From: CAZBKJ01 sp964492495
GTDB lineage: Bacteria > Patescibacteriota > Microgenomatia > UBA1400 > UBA12028
Reading direction: 5' to 3'
Length of the DNA stretch: 52,709 nucleotides
Assembly (NCBI GenBank): GCA_964492495.1
Contig: CAZBKJ010000006.1
Location: 1-52,709, forward strand
This document shows positions 8,047 through 15,798 of the stretch, in pieces. The position numbers were made by a program, and so were the translations under genes. The stretch's first letter is position 1. Each line of letters starts with the position of its first letter. Under the pieces are notes generated by a model that ran no database searches, was not told the origin of the DNA, and worked only from the letters and a program-made list of their open reading frames with translations.

Positions 8047-9381
8047 TTATCTGAGTCCTACAGCGTACAGGTTGTAGAGCGCAGTCTCTGATTGGTTGAA
8101 ATTCGTGAGAATAATGAGCTTACTGCCATTTGGCCATGGATAGACAAAGTTCTGTGCAAATGGGCCAGCGTAGACGGTTGTACGATTGGTTCCATCGTAC
8201 TCCACGATATCAATTCCTGTGAGGGTTGTGAGGATAATGTGTTTTGAGTTTGGCAACCATTGAGGAGCTTGCATAAATACCCCTGAAGTTTGCTTCTGTA
8301 GTCTTGTAAGAGTTTGTAGTGGAGTCTCAAGAAGGTTTGCGCTTGCAGTCGCACTTGGGGATGTCACAGGATTGATTGTAGGGGCAAGTCTTCTAGCGAC
8401 TGGGGTCGGTGTAAGAGTCGGTGATGGAGATGGAGCCAAAGAAGTTGCGATCCGAAAGTTTTTATCTTCATGGCGGTCATAGACATAGATACCACCTGCA
8501 ACAACTGATCGCTCCTCTGGCTGTGTATTTGTTGCCGGGAGGGCAGGGATGAGATCCTCAAGAAGTACGGCTGATGCCGTCGCGGTGTACAGGAGTCTCT
8601 CCTGGTCTGGGGAAATAAACACATCCTTTGCACTTTGCGTTGCTATCTGGGCGATTTCTGGAGGGAAGAGATCAAGAGAAGTTTGAAATTTTTTTGTAAA
8701 CTGTTCTTTCCATTCTGCAGAGATTTGTGAGAGTCTCACGGTCACGTCGTCAACTGCATCAAGATCGTTCACGCGGTTTGCTTGTAACAGAACATTTTTC
8801 GTCCCTGCAGAAAGCAGTACTTCACTTGAATCAGGCGACCAGAAAAACTCAGCAGTTTCTAGATTCCAGTTGGCGGAGCTTTTTGCGATTTGGAGCGGGC
8901 CTTTTTGAAGAGCAAGCAAACTGTCTGTTAACCCCATGACATAGACACCATTCGTTCGGGCAGAAGCTGAGGCTGTGGTAAACAATACTTGTTGTCCATC
9001 CGGAGATGGAGTAAGGTGAGTTGCACCCGCAAACGTCAGCGCTGAGAGGTTTGGCGCAGCTGGGAAGAGCAGTGCATTTGTTTGGGTAACGAGTTCCTTT
9101 TCTACACGTAGCGTTTTTTTCCAGGTACTATACCCATCCTTTTTTATTTCGACATCGTACGTACCAGGATTGAGGTTTAAGGTTGTATCTGTTGCTGATG
9201 TGAGGTTCCCATTGATATAGATGGACGCTGCATTGGGAAACGAGTTTGCGGAGAGCAGGCCAGTCGACTGAATATCACCACTTGGGTTTACGCGGTAGCC
9301 TTGAGCAAATCGGATTGCCACGACTGTCCCGGCTACGATGACGAGCCCTGAGAACAATGTATAGAGAAGTCGTTTGTTCAT
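8047..9381 (-). CDS. Membrane-anchored PEGA-domain protein with TolB-like repeats
   Basis: 444 aa. One N-terminal membrane anchor (about residues 6-26). A PEGA domain follows at about 45-100 (ASIYINGNLTSATDT, NLNPGTYDVEIKKDGY). The rest holds TolB/WD-like beta-propeller elements (HLTPSPDGQQVLFTT, FFWSPDSSEVLLS, APQWLPNSKHIILTT), with a Pro/Thr linker around 320-345 (SPSPTLTPTP). The predicted position is extracytoplasmic, possibly wall-associated. No catalytic motif is seen. It is divergent from the MreB-like gene at 9436, with only 54 bp between the start codons. Confidence 0.8.
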   Translation of the reverse strand: MNKRLLYTLFSGLVIVAGTVVAIRFAQGYRVNPSGDIQSTGLLSANSFPNAASIYINGNLTSATDTTLNLNPGTYDVEIKKDGYSTWKKTLRVEKELVTQTNALLFPAAPNLSALTFAGATHLTPSPDGQQVLFTTASASARTNGVYVMGLTDSLLALQKGPLQIAKSSANWNLETAEFFWSPDSSEVLLSAGTKNVLLQANRVNDLDAVDDVTVRLSQISAEWKEQFTKKFQTSLDLFPPEIAQIATQSAKDVFISPDQERLLYTATASAVLLEDLIPALPATNTQPEERSVVAGGIYVYDRHEDKNFRIATSLAPSPSPTLTPTPVARRLAPTINPVTSPSATASANLLETPLQTLTRLQKQTSGVFMQAPQWLPNSKHIILTTLTGIDIVEYDGTNRTTVYAGPFAQNFVYPWPNGSKLIILTNFNQSETALYNLYAVGLR

Positions 9382-9423
9382 AAAAACAATCTTTTCACAT
9401 CCAGTGAAGAATTACTATTCTGA

Positions 9424-9429
9424 TATCAT
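9424..9429 (+). promoter_or_regulatory. -10 hexamer for the MreB-like gene
   Basis: TATCAT, then 6 nt (ACCAAC), then ATG. No ribosome-binding site, so probably a leaderless transcript. Confidence 0.5.
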
Positions 9430-9435
9430 ACCAAC

Positions 9436-10416
9436 ATGAAGTACTTTGCGCAAAAAATCTGCATGGAGTTGACTGAAAACACGATACGTATTTGGTCACA
9501 AGACAGAGGAATTGTACTGCATCAACCACATCGCGAGTTACTCCAACCATTATTTGTCGAGTTACACAAGAAAAAACCTTTTTCAAAAGAAAAACATATT
9601 TCTTCTTTCTCCGATCTCTATGAAGAAGGAAGGGTAAAAGACGCGCAAAAACTCGAGTGGTATCTTCGTACCATTTTTGAGCATGTCGGAATACACTTGT
9701 TTCCCCTAGGAGGACATCAAATTTCACTCTCAGTTTCGTCACTACTTTGTAGTGCAGATAAGCAGGCTTTGTATGAGGTGTGCAGTGCTTTGGGCTTTTC
9801 GACAGTCATCTTTTGTGCACAGACATTGGCTTCAGCGGTGGGGAATGGATTTACACTTCCTCTTTCACAATCTGCTTTCCTTGTTCATCTAGGGACTGGA
9901 TACAGTGAAGTAGGATTGATTTCGTATAGTTCAGTGATCAAGTCATCAAGGTTGCTTTTTTCTGGATCACTAATGTTACAGCTCTTTCGATCAGGAGCGC
10001 GGTCTCTTTATGGTCTTCATTGTACAGAAGAGCAGTTTGAGTCACTGCTTTCCATCATTCACTTCTGTCTTCTGGAGAATGACCATAGCCAGAAGGATTT
10101 TTTCAAAGCAATGCAGAGTATCGATTCGCTTCGATCTTTTTCAACATTACCGTTTCAATTCTTTTCTGAACATTTTAAGACATTGTTTGATTACTCCCTT
10201 GAGGAGCTGCGTTTTTTCTTGAGTGAGCTCTCCACAACCCAGTTAGCGACGATTGTCGATCAGGGGATTGTGTTAACAGGGGAACTTGCACAGATACAGT
10301 CCTTACCTGAATACTGCTCAAAGCATTTGTCTGTCCCAGTCTATGCGTTGCCAAACGCTTCTGAAACCACCTTTCATGGCTTGATTGCCTTGCAAAAAAC
10401 GAGTGCGATGCAGTAG
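9436..10416 (+). CDS. Divergent actin-fold (MreB-like) protein
   Basis: 326 aa. The order of segments matches MreB. The N-terminal strand pair (ELTENTIRIWSQDRGIVLHQP) corresponds to the MreB start and its GIVLxEP motif. ISLSVSSLLCSADKQAL corresponds to the VPSGxTxxEKRA segment, and FLVHLGTGYSEVGLIS to the phosphate-2 loop DIGGGTTEVAVIS. GIVLTGELAQIQSLPEY corresponds to the adenosine motif GIVLTGGGALLRGLD. Key residues are altered: the phosphate-1 DxGTxNT is replaced by ELTENT, and Asp of phosphate-2 by His. Nucleotide binding may be weak or absent. It could be a shape or division factor, or a paralogue with a structural role. Assignment is by motif reading only. Confidence 0.6.
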   Translation: MKYFAQKICMELTENTIRIWSQDRGIVLHQPHRELLQPLFVELHKKKPFSKEKHISSFSDLYEEGRVKDAQKLEWYLRTIFEHVGIHLFPLGGHQISLSVSSLLCSADKQALYEVCSALGFSTVIFCAQTLASAVGNGFTLPLSQSAFLVHLGTGYSEVGLISYSSVIKSSRLLFSGSLMLQLFRSGARSLYGLHCTEEQFESLLSIIHFCLLENDHSQKDFFKAMQSIDSLRSFSTLPFQFFSEHFKTLFDYSLEELRFFLSELSTTQLATIVDQGIVLTGELAQIQSLPEYCSKHLSVPVYALPNASETTFHGLIALQKTSAMQ

Positions 10417-10841
10417 TTCCATACCCTCCACAGAGTCACGTTATAGGATTTATAAAAGCTATTTTGTTAAACTGTGTGATGAAAATTTGCAGATACCAAC
10501 AGAACAAAAATTAAAAATCACGAGAAAAAACTTCATTTTAAGATAGAAATAAATTGTTCAATATGGCCGATATGAGCGGAAATCAATACTTGGAAAATTG
10601 ACTTTTTTTGTGAAGATGAGGCGGGCTGGTGAGAGAATAATCAGCAGAATATCAAAAAAATATAAGCTCTTTGGTTTGTCAGTTTTGTTCGTCTCAAGTT
10701 CGTGCTTTAAAAGGCCTGTGAAGGCCGATAATAAGAAAGACGCTGTTTTCTTCACAAAGAATACGATACACTTCGTATCAGGAAAGCAATGCAAGACCTA
10801 TTAAGAGGGTATTTTACGGGTAAGGATTTGCATAAAATGCT
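10417..10841. other. Intergenic region without a supported gene
   Basis: About 425 bp, AT-rich. Short overlapping frames occur on both strands at 10558-10804, but neither has a ribosome-binding site or recognisable content. A GATAC-ACTTC-GTATC hairpin (10768-10782) and GGCCTGTGAAGGCC (10711-10724) are the only structures noted. Confidence 0.5.
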
Positions 10842-11633
10842 ATGGAAAACATGCAAAAGGTCGATCCAGTACGTACTATTTTCGATATACCCATTTTTGG
10901 CGGTAGTAGGGATGCGTTGCTGGAAATGGTTAAAAAACGGGTGGAAAGTGACAAAAAACGCCCACTTCTAACGATTTTTACTCCTAATCCTGAACAAATT
11001 GTTCAAAGCAAACGTGATGATCGTTTTTTTTCTGTTTTATCTACCAATGAAGTAAATATTCCTGATGGCCAAGGAATTGTTTGGGCATTAGAGCGTAGCG
11101 CAGTATCTCAAAGTGGAAAACCTCTAGCAATAGAGAGGATGCCAGGGAGAGAAATTTTTCATACGCTTCTTGAAATGGCTGCCAACAATGAGTGGAAAGT
11201 GTTTTTCCTGGGAGGAAAGCCTGGAAGTGCAGAGGAAATAGTTGCCATGTACAAAAAAAAATATCCGCATGTTGATTGGCGGGTTGATCAAGGGCAAAAG
11301 AACGTGAGAAATGAAGATGCAGCTTCCAGTGAGAGAATTCTCACAAGTATTTCCACTTACTCACCAGATCTGGTCTTCGTTGCGTACGGCGCCCCATGGC
11401 AGGAGTTTTGGATTCATCAGAATACAGAATTCCTTGAGAACACAGGAGTAAAGCTTGCAATGGTTGTCGGAGGAGCTTTTGAGTATGAAGCAGGAAAAGC
11501 ATTTCATGTGTCTTCTCTAGTAGAAACTCTCCATCTTGAGTGGCTACAGAGATTGTTGCTTGAGCCATGGAGATGGAGAAGGCAATTGCGGGGTCTACAG
11601 TTTTTTCTCTGGGTACTTCAAGGGAAAGGGTAG
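10842..11633 (+). CDS. WecG/TagA/CpsF-family glycosyltransferase
   Basis: 263 aa, full length for the GT26 family, which adds N-acetylmannosamine(-uronate)-type sugars to a lipid-linked acceptor in wall glycopolymer or capsule synthesis. Signature motifs appear in order: TPNPEQIV, INIPDGQGIVWA-type (VNIPDGQGIVWALE), FFLGGKPGSAEE, VFVAYGAPWQEFW and VVGGAFEYEAG. It is cytoplasmic and membrane-associated. A second ATG at 10851 is possible. No glycopolymer genes are adjacent, so the substrate cannot be told. It ends 8 bp from the convergent HTH gene. Confidence 0.9.
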   Translation: MENMQKVDPVRTIFDIPIFGGSRDALLEMVKKRVESDKKRPLLTIFTPNPEQIVQSKRDDRFFSVLSTNEVNIPDGQGIVWALERSAVSQSGKPLAIERMPGREIFHTLLEMAANNEWKVFFLGGKPGSAEEIVAMYKKKYPHVDWRVDQGQKNVRNEDAASSERILTSISTYSPDLVFVAYGAPWQEFWIHQNTEFLENTGVKLAMVVGGAFEYEAGKAFHVSSLVETLHLEWLQRLLLEPWRWRRQLRGLQFFLWVLQGKG

Positions 11634-11641
11634 TTCTATCT

Positions 11642-11896
11642 TCACTCGTACATCATTCCAAGCATTGCGAGCACAGATTCTTTCTTATACCGTCTATCTC
11701 CTCGAGAATTGATGCGAATAGCCGCTAGTTTTCCTCGTTTCCCCCAGCGTTTTAAGGTAAGAGGGGAAACACGCAAAAGTTCACTCACTTCACGAATGGT
11801 TAAGAGATCTGGAAGATTTTTGATGCTCAATTTTTCCTTTTTTTCAGCAACAGGAAGAGTTTTTGATTCGGTCGAAGAGTCTTTCGTGTCAGTCAT
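11642..11896 (-). CDS. Small MerR/excisionase-like HTH protein
   Basis: 84 aa. A Lys/Glu-rich N-terminal tail (about 1-30) precedes a winged-helix DNA-binding domain: LTIREVSELLRVSPLTLKRWGKRGKLAAIR then GDRRYKKESV, the typical HTH_17/MerR pattern (helix-turn-helix, then wing with RRY). There is no effector domain. The family includes excisionases and small transcription regulators; with no integrase nearby, a regulatory role is more likely. Convergent with the glycosyltransferase. Confidence 0.8.
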   Translation of the reverse strand: MTDTKDSSTESKTLPVAEKKEKLSIKNLPDLLTIREVSELLRVSPLTLKRWGKRGKLAAIRINSRGDRRYKKESVLAMLGMMYE

Positions 11897-12470
11897 GACA
11901 ATTTCTTTCTATAAAAAATAGGTATTTTCCTCATTTCTGAGTGCATCATTCTGTATATCAAACTAGCATGGAACATCAATCCGGGTCAACGGGGAATTGG
12001 GTCAATTGGATAATAATTTGAGATTGAATGCTACAGCGTCACCATTTTTTTTAACTGACATTTTTTTGAACATTGTGTTTTGGATACAGTCTTTGTGGAA
12101 AAGTTATCCACGTCGCACAATCACATTATAAACAAAAAGGGAGGTCATGACTTTTCCACATTAGTGATTTGTAAGAGGATATCGTGAAATAAGTATGCGT
12201 TTTATTCGGAAGTAGTTTTTTTTGACAAAATGTTTTCGCTTTCTTTGGATGATGACTTTTTATAGTGATTGATTTTTTTTCTTATTTAAAAAAGGTGAAT
12301 ACATCAGCATTTTGTCCTATCCAAGTTCTGTGTAATTTCATCACAATTTTGTACCCGAAGTTTTGTTGCGTGATCCACGAGCTCAAAAATCGACCATCTA
12401 CAATGGCTTAAAATCGGTTTTTTCAAACAAAGATGACTATCTATTCGTTGAGCTTTTTTCTCATGAACGC
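11897..12470. other. AT-rich intergenic region with DnaA-box-like words
   Basis: No gene is supported in these 570 bp. TGTGGAAAA (12094-12102, reverse of TTTTCCACA), TTATCCACG (12104-12112) and TTTTCCACA (12152-12160) resemble DnaA boxes (TTWTNCACA); two match fully and one differs at the last base. T-rich runs follow to 12290. An origin is possible, but neither dnaA nor dnaN is near and the flanking genes run toward it. Confidence 0.3.
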
Positions 12471-12473
12471 AAA

Positions 12474-12507
12474 AAAAATCCCGCTATCAATCGATAACGG
12501 GATTTCT
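12474..12507 (-). terminator. Terminator of the rplJ-rplL unit
   Basis: On the minus strand, AAATCCCG, a loop containing TTATCGATTGATAG, then CGGGATTT followed by a T run. The extended stem pairs ATCG/CGAT-type bases in the loop. Confidence 0.85.
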
Positions 12508-12548
12508 CTTTTTAACGTATGTATCTTTCTTGATTACTCAAGAAAAAC

Positions 12549-12929
12549 TTACTTCAAATCAACTGAAGCTCCTGCTGCAGTCATTTTTGCTTTTGCATCT
12601 TCTGCAACGTCTTTCTTGGCTCCTTTGAGGATTTCCACTGGAGCTGGTTTTTCAACCAATGCTTTTGCTTCACCAAGTCCGAGTTCTGGTTTTACCAAAC
12701 GAACTGCCTTGATTACCTCGAGTTTTTTATCTCCGAGAGCTGTCATGACAACGTCAAACTCTGTCTTTTCTTCGGCTGGAGCAGCTACTGCACCAGTTGC
12801 GGCACCTGCCATCATAACTGGAGCTGATGCACTGACGCCGAACTTCTCTTCCAAAGCTTTTACGAGCTCTGAAACTTCGAGGATTGAAAGTTTTTCAATC
12901 TCTTCAATTATTTTTGTAATATCTGCCAT
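12549..12929 (-). CDS. rplL: 50S ribosomal protein L7/L12
   Basis: 126 aa, normal length. N-terminal dimerisation domain (IIEEIEKLSILEVSELVKALEEKFGV), a flexible Ala-rich hinge (about 37-53) and the C-terminal factor-binding domain with KLEVIKAVR and LGLGEAKALVEKPAP. It forms the stalk that recruits translation factors, bound to L10 encoded just upstream. The unit ends in a strong terminator. Confidence 0.98.
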   Translation of the reverse strand: MADITKIIEEIEKLSILEVSELVKALEEKFGVSASAPVMMAGAATGAVAAPAEEKTEFDVVMTALGDKKLEVIKAVRLVKPELGLGEAKALVEKPAPVEILKGAKKDVAEDAKAKMTAAGASVDLK

Positions 12930-12983
12930 ACTTTTTTCCCTTTCTTGTTTTTATGTTTTCGGATAATTATCCGAGTAATTTTA

Positions 12984-13502
12984 TTACGCTTTTTGCTCAG
13001 CTTTTTTCTTGCCGATTGCGACCAGAACAAAAGCCAAATCTCTTTGTGCTGCGGTCAGCACCCCAACGAGTTTACTTGCTGGTGCATTGAGACGACTAAG
13101 CAACATACCGATGAGTTCAGTCTTGCCTGGTAAGGCACTTAATTCCTCAAGTTGTTTTGCATCATACACGGTGTCACCAATGACTCCCTGTTTGAGTTTG
13201 ATCGCCTCGTTTGTCTTGGTGAATTTCACTAATGCTTTGAGTGCAGTAACTTCATCTTCGTACGAAAAAAGCGTTCCGGTCTGTCCGTTAAAAGACTGAT
13301 CCAAAGCGTCTTTTCCGATAACTCGAGAAATTAATGTGTTCTTAGCAATAATGAGCTCTCCTCCAGCTTCTTTGAGTGACTGACGGAGCTGAACTTGCTG
13401 CTTGGAATTGAGTCCTGAAAAACTTGCCAAAATAATTGACTTGGCGCGCTCAACTTTTTCTTGCAACTCTTTTACAGCAGCAATGTTTTTTGTGTTTGGC
13501 AT
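12984..13502 (-). CDS. rplJ: 50S ribosomal protein L10
   Basis: About 172 aa. The ATG at 13502 is chosen because it follows AAAGGAGGTG (13515-13524) and begins the conserved part (K..AVKELQEKVERAKSIILASFSGL). An in-frame extension to 13601 would run into the attenuator leader. It has typical GGELIIAKNTLISRVI and LPGKTELIGMLLSRLNAPASKLVGVL motifs; the C-terminal helix binds L7/L12. It is the first gene of rplJ-rplL and is preceded by an L10-type regulatory leader. Confidence 0.97.
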   Translation of the reverse strand: MPNTKNIAAVKELQEKVERAKSIILASFSGLNSKQQVQLRQSLKEAGGELIIAKNTLISRVIGKDALDQSFNGQTGTLFSYEDEVTALKALVKFTKTNEAIKLKQGVIGDTVYDAKQLEELSALPGKTELIGMLLSRLNAPASKLVGVLTAAQRDLAFVLVAIGKKKAEQKA

Positions 13503-13590
13503 ATGGTAGTTTTCACCTCCTTTTATATTCCCTGAAAACGGGTTTTTTGATACGTGGTATATGTTACGTGACCTGTGCTCCAATGGATAT

Positions 13591-13624
13591 AAAAAAACCA
13601 CGGTTGCGTATGCAAAGACCGTGG
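13591..13624 (-). terminator. Attenuator hairpin upstream of rplJ
   Basis: On the minus strand, CCACGG-TCT-TTGC-ATAC-GCAA-CCGTGG followed by seven T. It lies about 90 nt before the rplJ start, inside the leader, so it would abort transcription before the coding region. Confidence 0.85.
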
Positions 13625-13746
13625 CGAATAAAAATCTCAGATAGATAAAACCATGTTGAAGGCTTTACCTGTGAAGTTTTCCTCGGTAGGAATTATGTGT
13701 AGATCCTTTTTGCAAAGAAGTACAGACACCTACGGTCTTTGGATAT
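13591..13746 (-). promoter_or_regulatory. Ribosomal protein L10 leader (autoregulatory attenuator)
   Basis: Read on the minus strand, the leader contains CCTACCGAGGA (13679-13689). It resembles the CCUGCCGAGGU-type word I recall in L10 leader RNAs, where L10 with L7/L12 binds. The 5' segment AAAGACCGT (complement of 13732-13740) is perfectly complementary over 9 nt to ACGGTCTTT in the 5' arm of the terminator (complement of 13614-13622). Antiterminator and terminator therefore exclude each other. Expected logic: excess L10 favours the terminator and shuts off rplJ-rplL. Confidence 0.75.
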
Positions 13747-13752
13747 TTGGGT

Positions 13753-13758
13753 AGTATA
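13753..13758 (-). promoter_or_regulatory. Extended -10 promoter for the rplJ leader
   Basis: Minus-strand TGG-TATACT, an extended -10, about 7 nt before the predicted leader start. It lies just after the end of the CHRD gene, so rplJ-rplL is transcribed independently of rplK-rplA. Confidence 0.6.
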
Positions 13759-13800
13759 CCAGAAACACTTGTCTTTTTCTAGCGTTATGTCCCTGCGCTA

Positions 13801-15705
13801 TCAGTTCGGAGCATGGACACTATTATATCCCCATTTGCCTGAGCCACCCATGGTGCCGTATCCTCGTTCTGCTCCAAAAGCACTTGGCGTAAGCACTGCT
13901 CCTAGTTGTTGTCCAAAATTGATATTGGCTGGCGTTAGGTACTGTTTTATTGATCCCGGGAACGGGCTACTCTGTGCATTGTTTCCTAATGGATCTGTAT
14001 AGATGATAGCTGTACCACCTGCATTATTGATCGGATCAGCCTGGAAGTACGTTTCTCGCATATCACCTCTGTATTGAGATCGTGGATCATCCCACTTGAT
14101 GTCTGTAATTCGGCCATAATCGGTAACGTGACATCCGCCGCGCATACGGTCACCATTTGCTTCAGTCTCGTAACACAAATCCATTAAGTATCCAACATCC
14201 AAAGGCTTACCTGGATCATAGAAGCGAACAGGGTTAAAGACTGTGAAGCCGCCAACAGGAGACGAATTCAGTCTTTTACCTGCTTTATTGGTAAGTACAA
14301 GGCTCGCTTTCCAGTCTTCGTACGTGTTACTCGAGAATTTCCCTTCTGGAACAAGCATGAATTGGTTGACACATTTTCGTGTCAAGACGTTTCGAGCGGA
14401 AGTAGAGTCACCTGAAGGATAGTTCACATTGACGCTATCGGTTCCAAGGATAATCTGGGTGCCTCGTGGGTCACATGGAAGGGCCTCACCAAACTGTCCT
14501 GGTTTATTAAACGCTGCAAGTATGGTGATTCTTTGTTCGTAGCCATTTTTGTTACAGGATATGAAACCTGAAGCAGCGTGTAAGTTGTTTGTAAATGCAT
14601 CTTTGGAGTTCGTTCCTTGATGAATGATACCCGCAACATCACACACAATGTCACTGTCATGGCGATCCGATGCTCCACCTGGTCCCTCGTAGGACTGGTT
14701 GTATCGATCCCACTCGACCTTGTGACCGACGTGATCCTCATGACGATGGACATTCGTTTTTCCAATTGAGGCATTATAGACATCGTATTGTTCGTTTGCG
14801 TAGGCAAATGGAACTCCGGCAGCGGCCTTTTCTGCAGCATCCATGGTGCCATTATTGTTGGCGTCATAGAAATACATTTCTTGCATTTTTGGAAACAGCG
14901 GAGACAGCTTTGGGTCTCGTCCATGTTCATGTCCAAAGGTACATTTTGTGCCGTTGGCAAATGTATGCTCATGTGGGTGCCAAGTTGGATACCATTTCCC
15001 ATCTGGTCCTTGGACTTTATAGCTATCATGGATTTCTTTGGTACAGGTATCAAACTTTGGATTTGGAACCCAGACTCCCATGGCTCTACTATTCATCCCT
15101 ACAGGATTGGATGTAGGAGACGGAGAGACTGTTGGTGAAGTTGAAGGAGCTGTCCCGATATTGATAGTTCCTCTGATCTCACCACCTGGATTTCTCTGGG
15201 TATGGACGTTGAAATAGAGTTTTTGTGTATTGAGGCTTGTTACTTGAGCTGCTGTTAAGACAATGTGTTGGTTTTGGAATGAAGAGTTCGGGAATGTGAA
15301 TAAGATATCGTCATTTCCGCCATTTCCTGGTCCATGAATATGTACACCGGTAACTGTCGTGGTCAGATTTGAGAACGATAAGTTTACCATCGCAGAACGA
15401 TCGCTTGCGTTATATACGAGGCTTCCTGTTCCCGTCCCTGACGACCCAGTAACGTTTGGCGCGAGGGTCGCTGAGAAATTCGTTGCGGATGGAGGAGTTG
15501 TGGGGGTTGGAGTACCACCAGGTCCTGTTTTGAAAAAGTTGGCAACCAATATGGAGTAGTCAGAAAGATCGACGATTCCATCTTTGTTGATGTCAGCAAT
15601 GTTGTATTGTTGTTGTCCCTGGGCTGGGCTTGTGAAGAGAACAAACGCCGTGGCGAAAGTGGCTAGGAGGAAAAAGGAAAGAAGTGCGATTGCTTTTTTT
15701 TGCAT
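13801..15705 (-). CDS. Secreted CHRD-domain protein with dockerin-like repeat
   Basis: About 634 aa from ATG 15705, which opens a good signal peptide (KKAIALLSFFLLATFATAFVL ... AQGQ). Next is a dockerin/EF-hand-like calcium loop (DINKDGIVDLSDYSILVANF), a Thr/Pro linker, then a CHRD domain (FSATLAPNVTGS, GVHIHGPG, NVHTQRNPGGEIRGTI). The large C-terminal part (about 205-634) is Cys- and His-rich (WHPHEHTFANGTKCTFGHEHG, a second DANNNGTMDAAE loop, HRHEDHVGHKVEWD) and unrecognised; it may bind metal or be a hydrolase-like domain. An upstream in-frame ATG at 15747 lies inside a palindrome and is less likely. It is an unexpected secreted protein between rplA and rplJ. Confidence 0.8.
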   Translation of the reverse strand: MQKKAIALLSFFLLATFATAFVLFTSPAQGQQQYNIADINKDGIVDLSDYSILVANFFKTGPGGTPTPTTPPSATNFSATLAPNVTGSSGTGTGSLVYNASDRSAMVNLSFSNLTTTVTGVHIHGPGNGGNDDILFTFPNSSFQNQHIVLTAAQVTSLNTQKLYFNVHTQRNPGGEIRGTINIGTAPSTSPTVSPSPTSNPVGMNSRAMGVWVPNPKFDTCTKEIHDSYKVQGPDGKWYPTWHPHEHTFANGTKCTFGHEHGRDPKLSPLFPKMQEMYFYDANNNGTMDAAEKAAAGVPFAYANEQYDVYNASIGKTNVHRHEDHVGHKVEWDRYNQSYEGPGGASDRHDSDIVCDVAGIIHQGTNSKDAFTNNLHAASGFISCNKNGYEQRITILAAFNKPGQFGEALPCDPRGTQIILGTDSVNVNYPSGDSTSARNVLTRKCVNQFMLVPEGKFSSNTYEDWKASLVLTNKAGKRLNSSPVGGFTVFNPVRFYDPGKPLDVGYLMDLCYETEANGDRMRGGCHVTDYGRITDIKWDDPRSQYRGDMRETYFQADPINNAGGTAIIYTDPLGNNAQSSPFPGSIKQYLTPANINFGQQLGAVLTPSAFGAERGYGTMGGSGKWGYNSVHAPN

Positions 15706-15743
15706 AAACAAATTTGGTAAAAGAAATATGAACTCTAAGCCTA

Positions 15744-15765
15744 GCATGTGACCTAAATCACATGC
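15744..15765. promoter_or_regulatory. CRP-type palindrome upstream of the CHRD gene
   Basis: GCATGTGA-CCTAAA-TCACATGC, an 8-bp perfect inverted repeat whose core TGTGA-N6-TCACA equals the classical CRP/FNR-superfamily consensus. It is centred about 50 bp upstream of the preferred ATG, close to where an activator site would sit if the mRNA is nearly leaderless. No T run follows, so it is not a terminator. Confidence 0.5.
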
Positions 15766-15798
15766 AAGAAGTAATTCTGAAAAAAAGCTGCACTCTTT

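Noticed and set aside
10558..10804. Overlapping small frames on both strands
   Set aside because: No ribosome-binding site, no family resemblance and mutually overlapping.
12433..12966. Plus-strand 177-codon frame over rplL
   Set aside because: Antisense shadow of rplL, Ser/Ala/Thr-rich and without a ribosome-binding site.
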